Assembly (NCBI GenBank): GCA_030428385.1
Contig: JAUIDY010000030.1
Location: 1-53,211 of the forward strand
Direction: 5' to 3'
From: Rhodothermia bacterium
Lineage (GTDB): Bacteria; Bacteroidota; Rhodothermia; Rhodothermales; JAAAOL01
DNA length: 53,211 nucleotides
Part shown: positions 25,911 to 32,964 of the stretch, one piece after another
How positions within the stretch are numbered: position 1 is the stretch's first letter
Layout of the letters: each line of letters opens with the position of its first letter
Position numbers and translations under genes: made by a program
The notes under the pieces: model-generated
Database searches by the model: none
Told to the model about the DNA's origin: nothing
The model's input: the letters and a program-made list of their open reading frames with translations, nothing else

Positions 25911-28900
25911 ATGAAAAAAATTGTCTTCCCCCAACAATTTGTTTCCGCAACCTACCTGTGGGCCACCATGGGTAGCATTCTGCTCTTCGCTGCCTTCTCC
26001 ATTGAGGAAAAGCCTTCCCCCGCGTTCATCCCCTCCCACGGGGCAACGTTTGTGGTTAACATTCCCGGCAACCTGCCTGATGCGGATCTGAACGACAACA
26101 TTTGTAACGTAGGTGGAGACACGGGCGGATGTACTTTGCGGGCTGCCATCGAGCAGGCCAATGCGACTCCAGGGGCCGACATGATTACGTTTAGTCTGGG
26201 TGGGGGCATCCCAATCCTCGGTACCGGAGACCTTCCTGAGGTGACGGAGACGGTTACTATTGACGGCGCAACCGGAGGAGCGACACAAGTCCAACTATCC
26301 GGCCTTGTGTTTGGAGTCCCCGCAGGCTCAGGAGACACCGGACTTGTTTTCACAGATGACAACAATATCGTACGTAATCTGATTATTGTTGGCTATTCTA
26401 GCCCCGGCATCATCCTGCGTAACGGTGAGGGAAGCCTCATTGAGAACACCTGGTTGGGACTGGACCAGACAGGGGTTGGGCTTCCCAATTTTGAAGGCTT
26501 GCTCATCGACAATTCCAGCAACAATACCATTGGGGGAGCCGAGGCCAGTAAACGGAATATTATTTCGGGCAACCTACGCAGCGGCATCCTTATCCAAGGT
26601 GCTCAGGCAACGATGAACAAGGTGCTAGGCAACTACATCGGCACGGATGCAAGCGGAAACGGCGTTCCAAACAAACGTATGGGCAGTACAGCCGCCAACG
26701 CAGGAGACGGTATCCTGATTGATAATGCGCCGGGTAATATTATTGGTGGTACAGAGCCAGGGATGGGCAATGTTATCTCCGGCAATGGGGATGCTGTTTT
26801 TAGTGGTAATGGTATCAAAATCCAAGGTCCCGAAGCCACCCAGAACACGGTGCAGGGTAACTACATTGGCACCAACATGGACGGCGATGCAGCGCTAGGG
26901 AATGCAGGTTCTGGCATTTTCGTGGATAACGCACCCAACAACACCATCGGCGGAACGGAAGAAGGGGCGGGTAACCTCATTTCGAGCAACACGGGCCAGG
27001 GCCTTTTTATAGCCGGCCCCGAAGCCACGATGAACACGGTGCAGGGGAACCACATTGGCACCAACAAGGATGGCGACGCAGCCCTGGGTAATTTATTCTC
27101 CGGGGTTGTGATTAGCGGTGCCCCTAACAATACCATCGGCGGAACGGAAGAAGGAGCGGGGAACCTCATTTCGGACAACACCAATGGCATTGTATTCACC
27201 GGTACCGAGGCGACAATGAACAGGGTGGAGGGCAATTACATCGGGACCAACAAAGACGGCAATGCTCCGCTAGGAAATAAAAAGATAGGTGTTCTGATCG
27301 AAGATGCCTCCGAAAATACGATCGGGGGCACCGTGGAGGGGGCCCGCAACATCATCTCCGGCAATCGCGAACAGGGCCTCGTCATTTCAGGGGCTCAATC
27401 TACCCTGAACCAGGTAGCGGGAAACTATATCGGGACCAACAAGGAGGGCAACGGGCGGCTTGAGAATTACGGCTCTGGAATTATGATCGACAATGCGCCC
27501 AACAATACCATTGGTGGAACGGCCGCCGAAGCCCGTAACATCATCTCCGGCAATTATTTTGATGAATTAAATGACCCGCCGGATCAGGGCAATGGCATCT
27601 TCATCACGGGTGTCCAGGCAACGATGAACACGGTGCAGGGGAACCACATTGGCACCAACAAGGATGGCGATGCCCCTCTGGGAAACGATGGCTCCGGCAT
27701 TCTGATCGACAATGCCCCTGCAAACCACATTGGTGGTACCGAACCAGGAATGCGCAACCTGATCTCCGGTAATGGTAATGCCGTCTCGAACGTGGCGAAT
27801 GGTATCACCATCCGTGGTGCCGAGGCGACGATGAACAAGGTGGAAGGTAACTACATTGGCACCGACAGGGACGGACTCGTTAAAATTGCCAATTATCACT
27901 CCGGCGTTTGGATCGAAAATGCACCCAATAACATGATCGGTGGTACTACCGCCGAGGCCCGGAATATCATTTCCGGAAACTTCTTTGAGGGTGAAACCAA
28001 CCAGGGGAATGGTGTCACCATTATGGGTGTCCAAGCCACGATGAATCAGGTCTTGGGCAATTACATTGGCACCAACAAGGATGGTACAGCGGCACTCGGA
28101 AATGGAGAATCTGGGGTGTTAATCAACAATGCGTTCAACAACACCATTGGTGGTGTCGAGGAGGGAGCCCGCAATATTATCTCGGGTAATGTTAAGCATG
28201 GGATCGTCATTTCAGGGACACTGTCCACGGTTAACCAGGTATTCGGCAATTACATCGGTGTTAGCAAGGATGGCAATGTGGCGCTACAGAATGAAGGCTC
28301 CGGGGTTGTAATCGAGAATGCCTCCAATAACACCATCGGCGGGGCCACGGCGACCCAACGCAATATCATCTCTGGCAATGCAGCCGATGGCATCATCATC
28401 CAAGGTGCCCAGGCCGCCATAAATATCATCGAGGGAAACTATATCGGTACGACGGCCACAGGGACAGGCATGTTGGGCAATGGCAGTCATGGTGTATTCA
28501 TCAGCGAGGCTCCCCTGAATAGGATTGGTGGCAGCGGTGCGCTTAATATTATCTCGGGAAATGAGCAGCATGGCGTTTACATCATTGGTGCCAACGAAAA
28601 CATCGTTGGAGGAAACCACATCGGCACCGATGTGAACGGTATGGCGGCGTTTCCCAATGGAGGAAACGGGGTCTTATTGATAGATGCCTCAAACACCTTG
28701 GTGGGGTATGACGACGTTGGGCAGCAAGGAGAGCGAAACCTTATCTCTGGAAACGAACAGGATGGTATCAAGATCGAGCCCCTTTTTGCTGTACCCGCAG
28801 GTAACCTCATCGCCGACAACTTTATTGGAACGACAGGAGATGGCGAAGCGGCGCTCGGCAATAGCAGACATGGCATCTTCATCGAGAGCGCCACAACCAC

Positions 28901-30854
28901 CGTTGTGAAAGAGAATGTGGTTTCCAGCAATGCAGGCACGGGTGTTGTGATCAGCAACGGGGCGGAGCATATCATCTACAACAATCGCATCGGCATTGCC
29001 AAATTCAGCAACATGCCCCTGGGAAATCAGCAGCATGGCGTTGCGCTGGTGAACCCCGACCCTAGCAGCCCCACCACCAACAATACCGTTGAAAAAAACA
29101 CCATTGCCTACAACAACGCCGATGGCGTCTCTATCATCGATATGACGTCGGTGCGGAATGTGATTCGCGAAAACAGCATCACGTCGAACGGGGGCCTCGG
29201 CATCAACCTTCGGGCGGATGGGGTCACAGATAATGATAATGGCGACAGCGACACGGGACCTAACACGCTACAAAACTTCCCCATTCTCACGGCTGCTTCG
29301 GGAAACGACCTTACCATCGAAGGTGCGCTGAATAGCACCCCCAATACACCCGTTCGCATCGAGTTTTTTGCAAACAACTCCTGCGATCCCACCGGGCATG
29401 GGGAGGGGCAGGTTTTTATCGGAAACAGGGATGTCACAACCGATAATAGCGGAGACGCGAACATCTCGGCTACCCTTGCCGGGGTGAGTGTGCCGAATGG
29501 GTATTTCATTACGGCGACGGCGACAAGTGCAGATGAACAAACCACGAACGGTGTTGGCAATACCAGTGAGTTTTCACCTTGTGTACCAATAACCGGGGCA
29601 ACGGGGTGTAGCCTTGTGGTGACCAACACGAATAACGACGGCGCTGGTTCGCTACGCGACGCCATCCTCTGCGCCAACGTGACGCCCAACATCGGCCAAC
29701 CCGACAGCATCACCTTCGATATTCCCCAAACCGGCGTGCCGCTCATCGCGCCCACTTCGGCGCTGCCCACCGTGATCGACCCCGTTATCATCGATGCCAC
29801 TACTCAGCCGGACGCCAACATGGTGCGCGTAGACGGCAACGACGCTGGCAACGACGCCCACGGGCTTCACATCACGGAAGGGGAGAGCACCGTCAAAGGA
29901 CTCGCCCTCACCCGCTTCGCGGGGCATGGCATCTTGCTCGAAACAGAAGGCGAAAACACCATCACGCAGTCTTACCTCGGCACTGATGCCAGCCAAACGC
30001 CCAATCTCGGCAACCTCGGCGATGGCATTCACATCCGTGGCGGCTCCAATGCCAACATTATTGGCGGCACCGAGGCCGAAGCAGGCAACGTTATCTATGG
30101 CAATGCCGGAGCCGGAGTCGCCGTGGCGAACGACGCCATTGGCAATACCATTCGGGGCAACCACATTGCAGCCAATGGCGGGCCGGGCATCGATCTGGCT
30201 GCCGATGGCATCTCCGCCAACGACAGCGGCGACAGCGACACTGGGGCGAACATGCTGCAAAATTTTCCTGTGCTCACGGCGGCCCAAACAGGTAGCCTCC
30301 ACGTCGAGGGCACGCTCGAAAGCACGCCCGACATGGTGTTCGACCTCGACTTTTATGTCAGCGCGGCATGTGGTTCGGCAGCAGAGCGAGTTGGGGAAAC
30401 GTATGTGGGTACGGAAACCTTCACGACCGATGCGCAGGGACAGGCGGTGTTTGCCGTGACTTTCGCCGACGTGATCTTCACCGAAGGCTTTGTGAGTGCC
30501 ACCGCCACTGATCCGGCAGGCAACACCAGTGAACTGAGCGCTTGCCTGCAGATTGATACCAACGTTGCCGTGGATGCACCGGACCGTCCAACAACGGCGC
30601 GGCTGCTTGCTTCGTATCCCAACCCGTTCGCCACCGAGGCGACCATTGCATTCGAATTATCCCACGCGGAGCACGTCACGGTGCGGGTCTTCAACACGCT
30701 GGGGCAGGAGGTAGCCGAACTGGTCGATGGCGTACGCACAGCGGGGCGTCATGCGGTGACATGGCAGGCGGCGGGTATGCCTTCCGGTTTGTATTACTAC
30801 CAGCTAGAAGCCGCCGATTTCCATGCTGTTCGCCAGATGGTGCGGGTCAAGTAG
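25911..30854 (+). CDS. Giant T9SS-secreted beta-helix surface protein
   Basis: 1647 residues from ATG 25911 (MKKIVFPQQF), chosen over 25833 because it gives a signal peptide (LWATMGSILLFAAFS). Near residue 75 there is a CSLREA-like opening, CTLRAAIEQANATPGADMITF, and a second near 1245 (GAGSLRDAILCANVTP). Between them at least 13 units of 55-75 residues repeat the theme NTIGGTEEGARNIISGN, a hydrophobic strand, then GNYIGTNKDGDAALGN. This is a right-handed parallel beta-helix. The last 85 residues are a T9SS sorting domain (ASYPNPFATEATIAFEL, FNTLGQEVAELVDG, GLYYYQLEA). It is expected to sit on or leave the cell surface. It starts 130 bp after the CHAT gene and may be controlled by the sigma factor. 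Its ligand is unknown. Confidence 0.92.
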   Translation: MKKIVFPQQFVSATYLWATMGSILLFAAFSIEEKPSPAFIPSHGATFVVNIPGNLPDADLNDNICNVGGDTGGCTLRAAIEQANATPGADMITFSLGGGIPILGTGDLPEVTETVTIDGATGGATQVQLSGLVFGVPAGSGDTGLVFTDDNNIVRNLIIVGYSSPGIILRNGEGSLIENTWLGLDQTGVGLPNFEGLLIDNSSNNTIGGAEASKRNIISGNLRSGILIQGAQATMNKVLGNYIGTDASGNGVPNKRMGSTAANAGDGILIDNAPGNIIGGTEPGMGNVISGNGDAVFSGNGIKIQGPEATQNTVQGNYIGTNMDGDAALGNAGSGIFVDNAPNNTIGGTEEGAGNLISSNTGQGLFIAGPEATMNTVQGNHIGTNKDGDAALGNLFSGVVISGAPNNTIGGTEEGAGNLISDNTNGIVFTGTEATMNRVEGNYIGTNKDGNAPLGNKKIGVLIEDASENTIGGTVEGARNIISGNREQGLVISGAQSTLNQVAGNYIGTNKEGNGRLENYGSGIMIDNAPNNTIGGTAAEARNIISGNYFDELNDPPDQGNGIFITGVQATMNTVQGNHIGTNKDGDAPLGNDGSGILIDNAPANHIGGTEPGMRNLISGNGNAVSNVANGITIRGAEATMNKVEGNYIGTDRDGLVKIANYHSGVWIENAPNNMIGGTTAEARNIISGNFFEGETNQGNGVTIMGVQATMNQVLGNYIGTNKDGTAALGNGESGVLINNAFNNTIGGVEEGARNIISGNVKHGIVISGTLSTVNQVFGNYIGVSKDGNVALQNEGSGVVIENASNNTIGGATATQRNIISGNAADGIIIQGAQAAINIIEGNYIGTTATGTGMLGNGSHGVFISEAPLNRIGGSGALNIISGNEQHGVYIIGANENIVGGNHIGTDVNGMAAFPNGGNGVLLIDASNTLVGYDDVGQQGERNLISGNEQDGIKIEPLFAVPAGNLIADNFIGTTGDGEAALGNSRHGIFIESATTTVVKENVVSSNAGTGVVISNGAEHIIYNNRIGIAKFSNMPLGNQQHGVALVNPDPSSPTTNNTVEKNTIAYNNADGVSIIDMTSVRNVIRENSITSNGGLGINLRADGVTDNDNGDSDTGPNTLQNFPILTAASGNDLTIEGALNSTPNTPVRIEFFANNSCDPTGHGEGQVFIGNRDVTTDNSGDANISATLAGVSVPNGYFITATATSADEQTTNGVGNTSEFSPCVPITGATGCSLVVTNTNNDGAGSLRDAILCANVTPNIGQPDSITFDIPQTGVPLIAPTSALPTVIDPVIIDATTQPDANMVRVDGNDAGNDAHGLHITEGESTVKGLALTRFAGHGILLETEGENTITQSYLGTDASQTPNLGNLGDGIHIRGGSNANIIGGTEAEAGNVIYGNAGAGVAVANDAIGNTIRGNHIAANGGPGIDLAADGISANDSGDSDTGANMLQNFPVLTAAQTGSLHVEGTLESTPDMVFDLDFYVSAACGSAAERVGETYVGTETFTTDAQGQAVFAVTFADVIFTEGFVSATATDPAGNTSELSACLQIDTNVAVDAPDRPTTARLLASYPNPFATEATIAFELSHAEHVTVRVFNTLGQEVAELVDGVRTAGRHAVTWQAAGMPSGLYYYQLEAADFHAVRQMVRVK
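26520..29035 (+). repeat. Coding tandem repeats of the beta-helix gene
   Basis: About 13 units of roughly 160-230 bp, each encoding an IGG-xxx-ARNIISGN strand set and a GNYIGTNKDG turn. Some units are very close: a 50-base run at 27027-27076 recurs exactly at 27621-27670. Spacing is uneven, so units have been gained, lost and trimmed. Confidence 0.85.
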
Positions 30855-30873
30855 CACGTCGGTTGTGGAGACC

Positions 30874-31458
30874 TTACAGGAAAAGCAGCGGCTCGATTGG
30901 AAAGGCTTCTTCCAGTCCCGGCGGTTGTGGGAAGAAGTCGCGCATAAAGCCCCCCAACTCATCGCGGGTCTCTTTGGAAAGCAAGGTTGTTATTTCATCA
31001 AGAGCCTCGCCCCCGATGAGGCAGGGGACGTGGGACAAGACCAGCAAGTCGCCCACACCCACCGCCATGAGTTGATATTCCGTCAGCGCCGTGGCTGGTG
31101 TGCCTTTGATGAGGCAGTGGGAGACCCAATGGTTTACATCCAGCGGTTGTTGCTCCAGCAAGGTTTGGGCACGCGCAAGAGGATCCACTTGATCGTCAAA
31201 GTAGGCATCGAGGTGTTGACGGGACGCTTCCGAAAAGGTATCCCAGATGGTATCGAAGCAGGCAAGACAAATCGCATATTCGAATACCAGATCGGTGGAG
31301 GCGTAGGGTTGATAGGTGCGGAACGCCTTCTCGATCAGGTAGGGTGTTTGGGTATCGAGCAACGAACACGAACAATGCAGGCATGTGGAGAACGGTTGCC
31401 CGGTCTCTTCTGCATAAAAAATGGGCGGCAAGGGGATGGTTTGTTGCGGGAGGAGCAT
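30874..31458 (-). CDS. Uncharacterised cytosolic protein with paired-Cys (zinc-ribbon-like) motifs
   Basis: 194 residues, no signal peptide or membrane helix. The N-terminal third has CLHCSCSLL (about 26-31) and CLACF (about 63-66), four cysteines placed like a zinc ribbon, around TPYLIEKAFRTYQPYASTDLVFEYAI. The rest is helical and acidic, with a PPGLEEAFPIEPLLFL end. I do not recognise a characterised family, though the LIEKAF and FEYAICLACF region has the feel of a conserved Bacteroidota hypothetical. ATG 31458 is used instead of TTG 31461. The gene is convergent with the beta-helix gene, with 19 bp between the stops. Confidence 0.65.
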   Translation of the reverse strand: MLLPQQTIPLPPIFYAEETGQPFSTCLHCSCSLLDTQTPYLIEKAFRTYQPYASTDLVFEYAICLACFDTIWDTFSEASRQHLDAYFDDQVDPLARAQTLLEQQPLDVNHWVSHCLIKGTPATALTEYQLMAVGVGDLLVLSHVPCLIGGEALDEITTLLSKETRDELGGFMRDFFPQPPGLEEAFPIEPLLFL

Positions 31459-31530
31459 CAAAAGAGAGAGACGTGAAGCAGAGTGGTATGCCTGGCTATG
31501 CGATACCTAAAATACGTGGCAATACGAAGG

Positions 31531-32112
31531 TTATGCTGGGTTTGGGTAGAAATAATGTTTTGCTGTGTCAGTGATGCGGCGCACGTAGGAAGATTTGCCG
31601 AGCGTGTAGGCGGTTCGGTCGTGTGGGTATTGGGCGGCGAGTTCGCGTTTTAGGGCGGCGTAGCGACGGGCTTCTTCGGGAAAGGCTCGCAGGTAGTCGC
31701 GGAAATACAGCCGGTCCCAGAGTTGGGAGTTGGCTTCGACCATGTGGATGTGGTGCGTGCGCTGTCCACGGGTATTGCGTTTAATAAACCATGCATAAAA
31801 TGCCGTTTCGTCACCCGTGGTTGGACGCCAGAAGTATTCGTAGCCCTTGGTTTGCAATGGCAGAACGAAGTGGGTTTTCACCGCATCCAGGTTCGTAACT
31901 TCCACCACCATGTCCACGATGGGTTTGGCCGCAAGACCCGGTACGGCCGTGCTGCCGAAGTGGGCGATACGCCGGATGATGTCGGATGGCGTAAGTGTTC
32001 GCAGAAAGGAAGCTTCTTCTTCAAACAGCCGGGGCCATGCGGGGTCGTAAGGCACCAGGTTTGTCACTTCCCGGTTGGCAGCTTCTATGCGAGCACGCAG
32101 GGCGGTGTCCAT
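31531..32112 (-). CDS. GrpB/UPF0157 family nucleotidyltransferase-like protein
   Basis: 193 residues. The family signature is clear: NLVPYDPAWPRLFEEEASFL, then HFGSTAVPGLAAKPIVDMVVEV, whose GS and D-x-V residues resemble the nucleotidyltransferase fold, and later THHIHMVEANSQLWDRLYFRDYLRAFPEEA and YTLGKSSYVRRI. GrpB-type proteins are about 170-200 residues, so this is full length. Some relatives are linked to dephospho-CoA kinase as a fused domain; the reaction of the free form is not established. The upstream lipoprotein gene ends 2 bp before its start, which suggests cotranscription. Confidence 0.88.
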   Translation of the reverse strand: MDTALRARIEAANREVTNLVPYDPAWPRLFEEEASFLRTLTPSDIIRRIAHFGSTAVPGLAAKPIVDMVVEVTNLDAVKTHFVLPLQTKGYEYFWRPTTGDETAFYAWFIKRNTRGQRTHHIHMVEANSQLWDRLYFRDYLRAFPEEARRYAALKRELAAQYPHDRTAYTLGKSSYVRRITDTAKHYFYPNPA

Positions 32113-32114
32113 GG

Positions 32115-32639
32115 TCAGTTGCTGCGGTAGGGCGCCAGGAATGTGTTGAAGGCAGCAAGCAGGGAGCTGTTCTTAACAAGCCAGGTTTTTTCATGGTCCG
32201 CAACTTCCGTTCTGAGTGCACCGCTCCCCTTCGTGCGCTTGGTGGCATGTTGAGCTACTTCCGTTTCGAGTCGCAGAATCCATCGCCACAGCTTATCCAC
32301 TTGCTCATTCGTCAGGGTGCCGCTTTGCGGAGCGCCGCCGCTGTAGACGCCGCTGGAACTGCGTTCAGGCGTAATGGGCGTGTAGCGGAACTGGACGGCG
32401 TCATCGGTCTCCGCTTGCCAGAAGCGGTAGCGGTTGTTATTGCCATCGTGGTAGGTTAGCTGCCACGGTGCGGCGGGAGGCGTTGCAGACACAGAATCTC
32501 TGTTTGTGGGAAGGGCACAGCCTGTAGCAAGATACAGCAGCAGGAAAATGAGGGTGCAAATAAATAGTTTCAGGAATTGAAACAAATCATTTTCGACCCG
32601 TATAGGGTGTTTTGTTGCCTTGGAACACGTTATGCGCAT
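32115..32639 (-). CDS. Small uncharacterised lipoprotein
   Basis: 174 residues as drawn. A hydrophobic segment ends in a lipobox-like LLYLATGC, but about 20 polar residues come before it. The true start could therefore be later, for example TTG at the Leu of LFQFLKLFICTL. The mature part is short and polar (WQLTYHDGNNNRYRFWQAET, DKLWRWILRLETEVAQHA) and matches no family I know. It lies 2 bp upstream of the grpB-like gene. Its ATG at 32639 sits inside the palindrome ATGCGCAT that also holds the start of the divergent PadR gene. Confidence 0.6.
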   Translation of the reverse strand: MRITCSKATKHPIRVENDLFQFLKLFICTLIFLLLYLATGCALPTNRDSVSATPPAAPWQLTYHDGNNNRYRFWQAETDDAVQFRYTPITPERSSSGVYSGGAPQSGTLTNEQVDKLWRWILRLETEVAQHATKRTKGSGALRTEVADHEKTWLVKNSSLLAAFNTFLAPYRSN

Positions 32640-32961
32640 GAAACTCTTGTCTCGGCCCGAAGAATTTGTACTGCTTGCGGTGTGGCGGCTGCAAGAGCGG
32701 GCCTATAGCTTGCCCATTCGCAAGCAACTCACCGAAAGTACGGGCTATGCCTGGTCGCTGGGTTCGGTATATACGCCGCTGGAACGGTTAGAGAAAAAAG
32801 GGTTGCTCACCTCCTGGTTCACCGAGGCCACGGCCGCGCGCGGCGGTCGCCCGAAGCGCATCTACAAACTCACCCCCAAAGGCCGACAGGCGCTGCTGCA
32901 CACCCGCCGTGTGGAAGAGGCCATGTGGCTCGGTATTACGGGACTTGCTCTAGAAGGTTAA
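32638..32961 (+). CDS. PadR-family transcriptional regulator
   Basis: 107 residues from ATG 32638 (MKLLSRPEEFVLLAVWRLQE), or 109 from ATG 32632. It is a winged helix of the PadR family: LPIRKQLTESTGYAWSLGSV, YTPLERLEKKGLLTSWF, then a wing GGRPKRIYKLTPKGRQAL. PadR repressors usually act as dimers and respond to small molecules. The permease gene starts 3 bp after the stop, so the pair is an operon. PadR genes joined to MacB/FtsX-type permeases with an N-terminal prefix domain are a recurring arrangement in Bacteroidota and Acidobacteria. The start overlaps that of the lipoprotein gene on the other strand. Confidence 0.9.
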   Translation: MKLLSRPEEFVLLAVWRLQERAYSLPIRKQLTESTGYAWSLGSVYTPLERLEKKGLLTSWFTEATAARGGRPKRIYKLTPKGRQALLHTRRVEEAMWLGITGLALEG

Positions 32962-32964
32962 CCC

